Shown: in pieces, positions 1 through 6,697 of the stretch | Layout: the number at the start of each line of letters is the position of its first letter | Numbering within the stretch: the first letter of the stretch is position 1 | Program-made: the position numbers and the translations under genes | The notes under the pieces: model-generated | Told to the model about the DNA's origin: nothing | Database searches by the model: none | The model's input: the letters and a program-made list of their open reading frames with translations, nothing else | DNA from: Crocinitomicaceae bacterium | GTDB lineage: Bacteria > Bacteroidota > Bacteroidia > Flavobacteriales_D > Crocinitomicaceae | Direction of reading: 5' to 3' | Length of the DNA: 8,468 nucleotides | Assembly: GCA_030833265.1 (NCBI GenBank) | Contig: JAURHO010000068.1 | Span: forward strand, 1-8,468

Positions 1-113
1 TCAAAACCAATATAACCAGCAGAAACTTTTTTCAAAAGTGCTTCTTCGGTTCCGGGCATGATGTCGTGGATCATTCCACGCCACTTGAGTTCTTCAATAA
101 AGTTTGTAGGCAT
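1..113 (-). CDS. tyrS: Tyrosyl-tRNA synthetase, N-terminal fragment (cut by window edge)
   Basis: Only the first 37 codons are inside the window. The visible protein contains IEELKWRGMIHDIMPGTEE and then a YIGF segment. This is the conserved start of bacterial class I tyrosyl-tRNA synthetases, in which the YxGF(D) strand carries an active-site tyrosine and leads into the HIGH motif, here beyond the edge. The enzyme charges tRNA-Tyr with tyrosine in the cytoplasm. The ATG lies one base after the gldA stop (TAAAATG on the minus strand), so it is very probably co-transcribed and translationally coupled with gldA. No Shine-Dalgarno sequence is visible, as usual in Bacteroidota. The identification rests on a short but highly characteristic stretch; the rest of the gene cannot be assessed. 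Confidence 0.88.
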   Translation of the reverse strand, partial: MPTNFIEELKWRGMIHDIMPGTEEALLKKVSAGYIGF

Positions 114-114
114 T

Positions 115-1014
115 TTATTTTGTTAATTCTTTGAATACTTCTTCGAGTGTTTTTTGTTCGATGCGCATAGCGAGTACTAACCAACCTTGTTGCTGGGCAT
201 ATTTAGCTACTTCTTTGCGCAAGTCTTCAGTTGCGCTGGTTCCGAGTAACCAACCTGCTTCAAGTGCTTCAACTTGCTGCACACCAGGTATTTTTGCAAG
301 TTGTGCTTTACTTACTTGTGTATCAAATTCGACATAGACCGTTTGGTGCTCGATTTCTTGTTGGAGCGCACTTGCCTTGTCGTCGGCCACAATTTGTCCT
401 TTTGAAATAATGATGACGCGGTCACAGATAGCCTCCACCTCTTGCATAATATGCGTCGAGAGTAGCACCGTTTTTTCTTTACCAATATTGCGAATGAGCT
501 CACGGATTTCAACGAGCTGATTAGGGTCAAGGCCTGTGGTAGGTTCGTCGAGAATAAGGACTTCAGGATCGTGAATAATTGCTTGGGCCAAACCAACACG
601 CTGGCGATAACCTTTTGAAAGCATCCCAATTTTTTTGTGCTGCTCGACATCAAGACCCACAGCAGTGATCATTTCTGAAACGCGTGCTTTGAGGTTTTTG
701 ATTTTGTAAATACGGCCAACAAATTCTAAATATTCACGGACATACATGTCTGTGTACAATGGATTGTTTTCTGGTAAATAGCCGATGATTTGTCTGGTTT
801 CAAGGCCATCGATATCTACCTTTTTTCCGCAGATGTACACCTCGCCTTCAGAGGCAGGAATGAATCCGGTCATGATTTTCATGGTAGTCGATTTGCCGGC
901 GCCATTTGGGCCTAAAAAGGCAACGATTTCACCTTTCTTGACAGAAAAACTGACGTCGCGAACAGCTGCTTGTTCGCCGTAGTATTTGAATAGATTTTTG
1001 ACTTCAATAGACAT
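115..1014 (-). CDS. gldA: GldA, gliding-motility ABC transporter ATP-binding subunit
   Basis: The protein is a 299-residue ABC ATPase. From the chosen start, Walker A (GPNGAGKST) is at 35-43, the signature LSKGYRQR at 132-139, Walker B (VLILDEP) at 152-158 and the switch histidine in STHIMQE at 188. The segments YLPENNPLYTDMYVREYL and LSKGYRQRVGLAQAI, and the length, match GldA of Flavobacterium, the cytoplasmic ATPase proposed to work with membrane subunits GldF and GldG in gliding motility. Neither partner gene is adjacent, which also holds in Flavobacterium as I recall. Residues after about 215 form the variable C-terminal domain of this subfamily. An in-frame ATG at 1032 would add six residues. 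I prefer 1014 because the protein then starts MSIEVKN, as GldA does, and a promoter-like box lies just upstream at 1020-1027. The alternative is a general ABC-2-type exporter ATPase. Confidence 0.88.
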   Translation of the reverse strand: MSIEVKNLFKYYGEQAAVRDVSFSVKKGEIVAFLGPNGAGKSTTMKIMTGFIPASEGEVYICGKKVDIDGLETRQIIGYLPENNPLYTDMYVREYLEFVGRIYKIKNLKARVSEMITAVGLDVEQHKKIGMLSKGYRQRVGLAQAIIHDPEVLILDEPTTGLDPNQLVEIRELIRNIGKEKTVLLSTHIMQEVEAICDRVIIISKGQIVADDKASALQQEIEHQTVYVEFDTQVSKAQLAKIPGVQQVEALEAGWLLGTSATEDLRKEVAKYAQQQGWLVLAMRIEQKTLEEVFKELTK

Positions 1015-1019
1015 CTTTG

Positions 1020-1027
1020 CGAAGTTA
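1020..1027 (-). promoter_or_regulatory. Possible -7 promoter element before gldA
   Basis: The minus strand reads TAACTTCGCAAAG directly before the gldA ATG. TAACTTCG differs at one position from the Bacteroidota -7 consensus TAnnTTTG. It sits in the 33-base gap between the O-antigen ligase stop and gldA, the largest gap in the array. Transcription from here would give an almost leaderless gldA-tyrS message. I see no convincing -33 TTG at the usual 17-23 base spacing, so this is tentative. Confidence 0.35.
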
Positions 1028-1047
1028 CTCAATTTTTCAGAGAAACG

Positions 1048-2478
1048 TTAGGCTGTCACCCTGCGGGAGTAGAATGCATAGAAGAAAGCAAACATAGTGA
1101 GGCCCATTTGGGTTTCAAGACCGTCTTCGATTAAAAAGCTGAAGGCAAAAACCAACACGAAAAGAAACCCTTGTAGTTGGCGATAGTGCCATTGTTGTTT
1201 GAGAAAGAAGTACAAAAGTGCAAGTAAAAACAAGAATCCAAAAATGCCCGTATTGAGCCAGGTCGTGAGGTAATAATTGTGTGGGCGCAACCTGCGATCT
1301 TGGCGCAGCTCAGATTTTTGTTTGTCGTATTGTGCCTGCATGGCATCTTGTACATCGCCAATACCAACGCCTAAAATAAAATGTGCTTGGATCACTTCTC
1401 GAGCTGCTTTCCAATAGGCTAATCTTTCTAACAAAGAGTGGTCATTAGGATTGCTTGAATGATGAATTTGATAACGCAAGCCATGCAAACGGGCCATGAT
1501 GCCTCCTTTTGTTTCATGGATATCGGCATAACCTAACTCAATGAAATTGATATCTTGAGCACTCAGTTTATCGAGTCCAGTTTTGCTGGCACAACCGTTT
1601 TTGCTCATTAAGTAGCGCTCTAAAGTAACCGCCAACTGTTGACCCCTGAGGTCAAGGCCATCAAAGGGGAGTTTTGATTTTTCGGACCAAGCCGCCCTTA
1701 AACTTATGGGGTTTGTTGGGCAAGTTTCATGGTATTCAATGGGCCTAGATAAATAGTAAAACAAAGCGCCAACTACAATACCAAGTACTCCTAAAAGTAA
1801 ATAGATCTGAATGAATTTTTCTTTTAAATAATAGCGCCAAATGAGCTGCCCAAACAAGATAACAAAAACAGCAAGGTAGCCCGTTAAAACTTGACTTTCA
1901 TAAGTGTAGAAAGCTAACCACAATAGCGGCAAAACATACCATTTACTAGTTTTTATTCTTTCAATTGAAATTGAAAAAGCAAAAGCAACAAGTATTCCAA
2001 AACGAATATGAGAGCCAAATAAAGACATCTGTCTGATATCAATGAGGGCAAGTTCTTTTGAGAAAAAATGAAAAGCAATGCTATTGACCAACGAGGTAAT
2101 GACAACTGCTGCTAAAAAAATACTGAGAAGACCTTTTATTTTGTTCGGAGTTGGAAGGGGCTTAGCTGTAATGATAAGCGGAAGTAACAAAAGGGTCGTG
2201 AGGCGACGGAGCTGATTAAAGCCCTCTGACCAGTTGTCGGACCAAAATAAACTCAGCCAACATAACAAATAAAAAAGTAGAACGAAATGCAATAATCGAT
2301 TCTCAGACCAACGACGGTAATATTGCTTGAAGCTCGCATCTAACACAAGGTTGAGTGCACCAAGGAGCAAACCCATGGACATCAGAAATTTGCTGCAGGC
2401 GATACCCACTACAAAAAGTAGTAAAACAAAATAATGGACTCTTGCGTGGATTTTTGGTCCGAACCAACGTTGCAACAT
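1048..2478 (-). CDS. O-antigen ligase/polymerase family membrane protein (Wzy_C-like)
   Basis: The 476-residue protein has about ten to twelve hydrophobic segments, at roughly 15-47, 64-80, 92-136, 158-214, 223-243, 408-427 and 436-471. A large hydrophilic loop at about 245-405 would face the periplasm. The loop ends in the family pattern: S348LLERLAYW, then ILGVGIGD near 368-375, then RPHNYYLTTWLNTGIFG at 398-414. This layout is typical of the WaaL/Wzy family, which transfers or polymerises undecaprenyl-diphosphate-linked polysaccharide on the periplasmic face of the inner membrane. Ligase and polymerase cannot be told apart from sequence alone, so no symbol is given. The loop has two cysteines (253 and 296) that could form a disulfide. 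It starts 13 bases after the protease stop, consistent with one transcript. No glycosyltransferase genes are adjacent, which argues slightly for a housekeeping ligase rather than a locus-specific polymerase. Confidence 0.8.
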   Translation of the reverse strand: MLQRWFGPKIHARVHYFVLLLFVVGIACSKFLMSMGLLLGALNLVLDASFKQYYRRWSENRLLHFVLLFYLLCWLSLFWSDNWSEGFNQLRRLTTLLLLPLIITAKPLPTPNKIKGLLSIFLAAVVITSLVNSIAFHFFSKELALIDIRQMSLFGSHIRFGILVAFAFSISIERIKTSKWYVLPLLWLAFYTYESQVLTGYLAVFVILFGQLIWRYYLKEKFIQIYLLLGVLGIVVGALFYYLSRPIEYHETCPTNPISLRAAWSEKSKLPFDGLDLRGQQLAVTLERYLMSKNGCASKTGLDKLSAQDINFIELGYADIHETKGGIMARLHGLRYQIHHSSNPNDHSLLERLAYWKAAREVIQAHFILGVGIGDVQDAMQAQYDKQKSELRQDRRLRPHNYYLTTWLNTGIFGFLFLLALLYFFLKQQWHYRQLQGFLFVLVFAFSFLIEDGLETQMGLTMFAFFYAFYSRRVTA

Positions 2479-2491
2479 GCAGTACTAACGC

Positions 2492-4126
2492 TTATTTTTT
2501 CAAAATCGTATTGTACTGTGTTGGTGCTTGCAAAATTTCAATGCCTTTTAATACAACTGGGTCTGTTTGAAGTGAATGCTTTGCTCTACCCTCTTGGTAA
2601 TAGTAGCGCGTCATAATCTCTTCTTCGAGCAACTCGCGAATTTCTTGTTCGAATTTATCGAGGTCGCGTTCTTTTGAAGGGGTTACCTTGATCAACATCT
2701 GCTCGTAATCTGTTGCGATATCTTGGTAATAACCCTCCTTTTCAGCGGTGGTTTTCATTTTCTTAAGGGCTTCTTCAGAGGCAGTTGTGTAATCAAAATC
2801 TTCTTGTGCCAAAACATATTTCTTGAACTCGGCGTAGTCCTGATTGGAAAGCTTGAAAAGCGTTGGCGCCTGAATTTCTGGATGTTGCTGCGTGTATTGC
2901 GTAGCATAATTAAATATATGATGCTTCACCAACAACATTGCAGAAAGTCTGCTTAAATCAGGTAATTCTACTTTCATGTCAGGTTCAATTCCTCTGCCGT
3001 CAATCACAGGGCGGCCATTCTTCGTGTAGAATGTTTTGAGCAAAGAATCTGCTACTTCTTTTGGCTTTTGACCATTTTCTTTGTCGTAGTATTCTAGGCG
3101 CTGCACGCAACGACCAGATGGTGTGTAGTACTTAGCAATGGTGATTTTAATTTTTGAACCGTATTTGAGGTCATATGTGCGTTGGACCAAACCTTTACCA
3201 AAACTTGTTTCACCCATAATTACCGCTCTATCGAGGTCTTGAAGGCTGCCCGCAACAATTTCAGAAGCAGAAGCAGAAGCGCCGTCGATGAGCACCACTA
3301 ATGGCATATTTGGCACAAAAGGCTCTTCAAGGGTTTTGTAAGTGCGGTTTTCTTCTTGAACACGGCCTTTGGTGGTCACAACCGTTTGATTTTTCGGAAC
3401 GAAAAAGTTTACGATTTTAACTGCTTCAATAAGCAACCCGCCACCATTGCCACGCAAATCAAGCACGAGTTCTTTCATGCCTTGTGCTTGCAATTTTTCG
3501 ATGGCTGACTTCACATCAGACGCTGCTGTTTGTGTAAACGAATTGAGTTTAATATACCCAACGTTTTCACGGAGCATTCCGAAATAAGGGACATCTGGTA
3601 ATTTGATTTCGTCACGGGTAATTTGAAATTTCTTTTTGCCTTCACCAGCGCGTTCAATTATCAATTCAAAAGAGGTGCCTTTTGGGCCTTTAAGCGCATC
3701 TGAAACCTCTTCAGTTGTTTTTTTCTCCATGGTCTTGCCATCGATACTTACAATTTTATCCCCGGCTTTGAGCCCAGCTTTTTGAGCGGGCTTTCCTTCG
3801 TATGGCTCAGAAATATAGCTGAAGTCTCCGATTTGTCGGATCAAGGCCCCTATTCCACCGTATTGGCCAGTGGTCATCAGACGATAGTCTTCGATATTCG
3901 ACTCATGGTAATACACCGTATAAGGATCAAGCTCTTTGAGCATGGCATCGATACCCGTTTTGGCGAGCTGACCATTCTTTGTCTCATCTACAAAATAGAG
4001 CTCGAGGTGCTCATAGATTTGATCCATGATTTCGAGACTTTTGAGCGTTTCAAAAGAATTGCTTTGTGCCTTAGTAAAGCTAATATTGAGCAGTAAAAAA
4101 GCGAGAATCAGAATGAAGTTTTTCAT
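2492..4126 (-). CDS. S41-family carboxy-terminal processing protease (CtpA/Prc type)
   Basis: The 544-residue protein begins with a signal peptide (hydrophobic 4-16, ending ...FTKAQS near 22), so it should be periplasmic. An N-terminal helical region runs to about 80. A PDZ domain lies at about 88-172, with GGIGALI and AGLKAGDKIVSIDGK. The S41 core spans about 185-385, with LRGNGGG at 224-230. By alignment to the family pattern, the catalytic Ser is S286 in GASASASEI and the Lys is K311 in SFGKGLVQ; the 25-residue spacing equals that of E. coli Tsp (S430/K455). A helical, charged C-terminal extension (about 390-544) is present, which I recall as common in the Bacteroidota versions. Such proteases trim or degrade envelope proteins from their C-termini. 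The ATG overlaps the rnpA stop in ATGA, implying translational coupling. The substrate is unknown. Confidence 0.93.
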   Translation of the reverse strand: MKNFILILAFLLLNISFTKAQSNSFETLKSLEIMDQIYEHLELYFVDETKNGQLAKTGIDAMLKELDPYTVYYHESNIEDYRLMTTGQYGGIGALIRQIGDFSYISEPYEGKPAQKAGLKAGDKIVSIDGKTMEKKTTEEVSDALKGPKGTSFELIIERAGEGKKKFQITRDEIKLPDVPYFGMLRENVGYIKLNSFTQTAASDVKSAIEKLQAQGMKELVLDLRGNGGGLLIEAVKIVNFFVPKNQTVVTTKGRVQEENRTYKTLEEPFVPNMPLVVLIDGASASASEIVAGSLQDLDRAVIMGETSFGKGLVQRTYDLKYGSKIKITIAKYYTPSGRCVQRLEYYDKENGQKPKEVADSLLKTFYTKNGRPVIDGRGIEPDMKVELPDLSRLSAMLLVKHHIFNYATQYTQQHPEIQAPTLFKLSNQDYAEFKKYVLAQEDFDYTTASEEALKKMKTTAEKEGYYQDIATDYEQMLIKVTPSKERDLDKFEQEIRELLEEEIMTRYYYQEGRAKHSLQTDPVVLKGIEILQAPTQYNTILKK

Positions 4127-4530
4127 GCGTTTGAGTTGATTTCTAAAAGAAGTAGTTGAATGGCTTTTCCTAATTTTTGTTCCAAAAATTTGTAGTCAGG
4201 ACGCTCTGTACCGACAAAAGTTATCGAAAAAACGAGTTTTTTATTGTGGGCTGAAAGAAAAGACTCAAGTTCAGGTTTTTGATGACGTAAAATTTCTTTC
4301 ATGACCCGTTTGATATAATTTCGGTCGTGGGCATGTTTGAATTTGCGCTTCGGGGCAGAAAAAAGTACTTGAAAAAAAGGGGCTTCAGACTCCTTTTCAT
4401 TCAAAGCGCTTTCTTCAAGAAGGAATAATATGCGAATTGGGAAAGCTTTGATCAGGTTACCCGTAGCAAATAGCTCCTCAATTTTCTTGAGGCTACACAA
4501 TTTGTATTTTTTGGGTAAACTGAAGTCCAT
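4123..4530 (-). CDS. rnpA: Ribonuclease P protein component
   Basis: The 135-residue basic protein is the RNase P protein subunit, which binds the catalytic RNA and helps remove 5' leaders from pre-tRNAs in the cytoplasm. The visible signature is FSAPKRKFKHAHDRNYIKR followed by VMKEILR at about 75-102, the family's RNR-box (usual form NRxKRxxRE). The N-terminus, FSLPKKYKLCSLKKIEELF, matches the usual start of the family. The reading frame is open back to an ATG at 4620, but that adds 30 residues overlapping the upstream gene in another frame. The ATG at 4530 gives normal length and lies one base after the upstream stop (TAACATG), so it is preferred. The gene ends in an ATGA overlap with the protease. 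rpmH, the classic neighbour of rnpA, is not upstream here. Confidence 0.92.
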   Translation of the reverse strand: MDFSLPKKYKLCSLKKIEELFATGNLIKAFPIRILFLLEESALNEKESEAPFFQVLFSAPKRKFKHAHDRNYIKRVMKEILRHQKPELESFLSAHNKKLVFSITFVGTERPDYKFLEQKLGKAIQLLLLEINSNA

Positions 4531-4531
4531 G

Positions 4532-5227
4532 TTAGTTTTTTGGCTCGTTGAGTTGCTCGTCTTGGACTTCTTCGTAATCAGAAAATTGATCTTCTGATTC
4601 TTCAGTAGTTGTTTGGCCATTTGAAAAACGACTCATGGACACAAACAAAGGTTTGCCAGATAGCAGCACATTGATTGTGTTGAGTAATTTCAAGAAGATT
4701 CCGATTAAGAAAAAGAAACCAATGACTTTGAAAATGAAGCCAAGTAAAAAGGCATTTTCTAAACTCTTGATATTGCTTTCAAACCAATTTGACAATAGAT
4801 TATCGGCAAACTGCGGGAAAAAATAAAGCGCAGTAAATTCTAAAGAAACTAAAACAAGTAAAGTAACTTCTAGCGGGAATGAATACACTTTTTTGCTTTG
4901 AGGCAAATTAAATCCTCCAAGAAATTGTATCCGTTCTTGTTGCTTTTGAAACTTACCAAGCAAATAGGTCAGGAGAATGATTCCGCCAACCATTAATCGT
5001 TGCCAATCCAGCACATAAGATGGTTCAAGCTTTGCATAGTCAAGGCAAAAAACAAAGGTGATATTGGTCAGTACCAAATATTTGATGGCTTTCGATAAAT
5101 AAGTCTGCCAAACCGATGGCCCTTGGAGGCCACTCAATGTTTTAACCAAGAATTCGATAAAAAACCAAATGAAATTGTATGCAGCGAATAAGACGCCCAA
5201 ATGAAAAATAAACTCGAGTAATTTCAT
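4532..5227 (-). CDS. Five-helix inner-membrane protein of unknown function
   Basis: I do not recognise this 231-residue protein. Hydrophobic segments at about 5-28, 46-63, 77-91, 118-137 and 158-181 predict five membrane helices. The loop at 92-115 is lysine- and glutamine-rich and probably cytoplasmic. That would place the C-terminal tail in the cytoplasm too; residues 205-231 are low-complexity and strongly acidic (EESEDQFSDYEEVQDEQ). No enzyme motif is visible. The start codon overlaps the GH25 lysozyme stop in ATGA, and the stop is one base before the rnpA start, so it is tightly coupled on both sides. The lysozyme coupling suggests, as inference only, a membrane partner in cell-wall metabolism. 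Codon composition looks like the neighbouring genes, with no sign of recent transfer. The frame is certainly coding; the function is open. Confidence 0.8.
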   Translation of the reverse strand: MKLLEFIFHLGVLFAAYNFIWFFIEFLVKTLSGLQGPSVWQTYLSKAIKYLVLTNITFVFCLDYAKLEPSYVLDWQRLMVGGIILLTYLLGKFQKQQERIQFLGGFNLPQSKKVYSFPLEVTLLVLVSLEFTALYFFPQFADNLLSNWFESNIKSLENAFLLGFIFKVIGFFFLIGIFLKLLNTINVLLSGKPLFVSMSRFSNGQTTTEESEDQFSDYEEVQDEQLNEPKN

Positions 5228-6087
5228 CGTCCGAAGTTACGAAGTTTCGTTAAGCTTCCTTTATAGAAATTGCCATCCACGTTTGTTTGAATGCCGTGAA
5301 CCGTCATTTTTTCAGAAAACTGATAAAAAAGCCACGGTAAATGTTCCACTTTATGATGTTCTCCATAAGAGGCCACCCATAAAGGATACGCATCAATACT
5401 GCCTTTCAGATGCTTTTCATAGAAGTGTCTGCCCGTGTATACAATTGGTTTGACACCGTAGTGTCGTTCAATGATCCGGAGCCAATTGCGTACACCTTGA
5501 CGCAAGTTATCTTGTCCGAAAGGAGAAGTTCTTTCGACGTCAAGAACTGGCGGAAGGTCACCCTCTTTGAGCTCGACCTTTCGAATAAAATTTTCAGCTT
5601 GTTCAGTTGAATTTTGAAAAGGTCTGTAAAAATGATAAGCGCCTCTTTTGAGTCCAACTCGCCTGGCCTCCGTCCAATTTTCTTCAAAGCGTTCGTCGAT
5701 GCCATTGCTTCCCATGGTAGAACGAATAAAGACAAAACGCAATGGGTGTTTGGTCAGTAATAATTCATCCCAATTGATTGGTCCTTGATATTGTGAAATA
5801 TCTAGGCCAAAGCAATAGGTTTGATCGTCAGCGATTGCGCTTTCTTCTAGGTTTTCTTGTGTATTGTTTTTTAATACCGGACGCAAAGCTTCAATTCGGT
5901 CATAAAAACGGATAAAAACGAAGACATAAGCGATAAAGCATAGGGCCAAAAGCCAAGGTAAATAGGGTTTTTTTCGCTTCCATTTTTTCTTGGTGAAAAC
6001 GAGCACAAGCGCTGACAAGCCTAATAGGCCCAAAACGTATTGCGGGTGATTAAGTAGCCAAATAACTAGATTTCGGAGTAAAGTCAT
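5224..6087 (-). CDS. Membrane-anchored GH25-family lysozyme (muramidase)
   Basis: The 287-residue protein has two N-terminal hydrophobic helices (about 8-31 and 43-61) joined by a very basic loop (KKKWKRKK, 33-40). It continues with a linker to about 90 and a glycoside hydrolase family 25 domain (about 91-275). GH25 enzymes cleave the N-acetylmuramic acid to N-acetylglucosamine beta-1,4 bond of peptidoglycan. Expected active-site motifs are intact: GLDISQYQG with D96, VLDVE with D183 and E185, LWVASY at 236-241, and the late aspartate in NVDGN (D271). Catalytic roles are assigned by analogy to Streptomyces cellosyl. The basic loop should be cytoplasmic, placing the enzyme domain in the periplasm as a tethered muramidase. 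There is no cleavable signal peptide. The stop overlaps the start of the next gene in ATGA, and the LRR gene stop is 20 bases upstream. Confidence 0.9.
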   Translation of the reverse strand: MTLLRNLVIWLLNHPQYVLGLLGLSALVLVFTKKKWKRKKPYLPWLLALCFIAYVFVFIRFYDRIEALRPVLKNNTQENLEESAIADDQTYCFGLDISQYQGPINWDELLLTKHPLRFVFIRSTMGSNGIDERFEENWTEARRVGLKRGAYHFYRPFQNSTEQAENFIRKVELKEGDLPPVLDVERTSPFGQDNLRQGVRNWLRIIERHYGVKPIVYTGRHFYEKHLKGSIDAYPLWVASYGEHHKVEHLPWLFYQFSEKMTVHGIQTNVDGNFYKGSLTKLRNFGR

Positions 6088-6107
6088 GAATCAAGAAGTG
6101 GTAAAAA

Positions 6108-6674
6108 TTAATCGAGGCACTTGCAAGGAGGGTCCATTAAAACCTTAGTTTGCGGTAATTTGGCCGTGAAACTTTTGGCAAAAACAGTGCCGTACATGAC
6201 GCCTTCCAAATTCAGTACTTTTAATTGTGGCAAGGAAAATAACCCTTCGCCAAAATCTTCAATGGCATTGGCATATAAATCCAATTCTTGCAGGTTTTCT
6301 AATTGGGCGATTTGCGCTGGGATTTTAGTAATGAGGTTGCGGTCAAGGTGTAGCACTTGTAATTGTGTCAATTGACAAAGCTCTAGCGGGAATACTGCCA
6401 ATTTATTGCGTCCTAAGTTCAATTGCTTCAAGTGTGTTAAAACAACAAATTGCTCAGGTAATTCTGGCAATTTATTCTTGGAAAGATCCAGTACTTCAAG
6501 ATTAGCAAAACGGTAAATTTCCAGAGGAAGGCTGTCCCATTTGAGACCTGAACAATCTAGAGATTTCACCGAAAGTGGATCAGCCTGGAGCGCGTCTTTC
6601 CATTGAAGCATTTGTGCAGTAAGCACCGAGTGGCTACTTATCAAAAGTAATAAAGCATAGACGCATTTCTTCAT
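6108..6674 (-). CDS. Secreted short leucine-rich-repeat protein
   Basis: The 188-residue protein has a signal peptide (hydrophobic 7-19, likely cleavage after LTA or LTAQ). It is followed by a short cap and six consecutive leucine-rich repeats of exactly 23 residues (36-173). The repeats follow the LxxLxLxxNxLxxLPxxIxxL pattern seen in bacterial and plant-type intracellular LRRs. They form a curved solenoid that normally binds protein. No enzymatic domain and no T9SS sorting domain is present, and there is no lipobox, so a soluble periplasmic protein is likely. The C-terminus is DPPCKCLD, with two cysteines that may be paired with each other or with C41 or C100. It is the first gene of the minus-strand array, 20 bases before the lysozyme, and would be read from the spacer at 6675-6765. 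The partner is unknown. Confidence 0.85.
   Translation of the reverse strand: MKKCVYALLLLISSHSVLTAQMLQWKDALQADPLSVKSLDCSGLKWDSLPLEIYRFANLEVLDLSKNKLPELPEQFVVLTHLKQLNLGRNKLAVFPLELCQLTQLQVLHLDRNLITKIPAQIAQLENLQELDLYANAIEDFGEGLFSLPQLKVLNLEGVMYGTVFAKSFTAKLPQTKVLMDPPCKCLD
6156..6569 (-). repeat. Six tandem 23-residue leucine-rich repeats
   Basis: Residues 36-58, 59-81, 82-104, 105-127, 128-150 and 151-173 of the LRR protein align with no gap, so the DNA period is 69 bases. Repeats 2-4 fit the consensus best (for example LEVLDLSKNKLPELP). Repeats 5 and 6 drift, with LP replaced by DF and TV. The repeat is evident in the protein but diverged in the DNA. Confidence 0.85.
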
Positions 6675-6678
6675 TTAG

Positions 6679-6686
6679 CGAAAGTA
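6679..6686 (-). promoter_or_regulatory. Possible -7 promoter element before the LRR gene and array
   Basis: The minus strand reads TACTTTCGCTAA immediately before the LRR gene ATG. TACTTTCG is one mismatch from the Bacteroidota -7 consensus TAnnTTTG, and the message would have a leader of only a few bases. The closest upstream TTG (6699-6701) is 12 bases away, too short for a normal -33 spacing. The resemblance to the box before gldA (TAACTTCGCAAAG) raises confidence somewhat. Confidence 0.4.
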
Positions 6687-6697
6687 TAAAAATACTT
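6682..6697. repeat. Short perfect inverted repeat in the divergent spacer
   Basis: AAGTATAAAAATACTT consists of two perfect 6-base arms around AAAA. It overlaps the possible -7 box of the minus-strand array, so it could be an operator. It is equally compatible with chance in AT-rich DNA. Confidence 0.3.

Noticed and set aside
312..653. 113-codon minus-strand open frame in another frame of gldA
   Set aside because: It covers the Walker B and signature region of GldA. Its translation is serine- and lysine-rich with no domain pattern, as expected of a shadow frame.
1015..1032. Six-residue N-terminal extension of GldA from an ATG at 1032
   Set aside because: GldA proteins begin MSIEV..., and the promoter-like box TAACTTCG falls inside the extension, so the start at 1014 fits better.
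3782..4096. 104-codon plus-strand open frame inside the S41 protease gene
   Set aside because: It lies antisense to a confidently identified protease and PDZ region, and its translation shows no recognisable domain.
4531..4620. Thirty-residue N-terminal extension of RnpA from an ATG at 4620
   Set aside because: It would overlap the upstream membrane-protein gene in another frame. The ATG at 4530, one base after that gene's stop, gives the normal RnpA length and N-terminus.
5406..5735. 109-codon minus-strand open frame inside the GH25 gene
   Set aside because: It overlaps the catalytic domain of a lysozyme with all motifs intact and has no coding features of its own.
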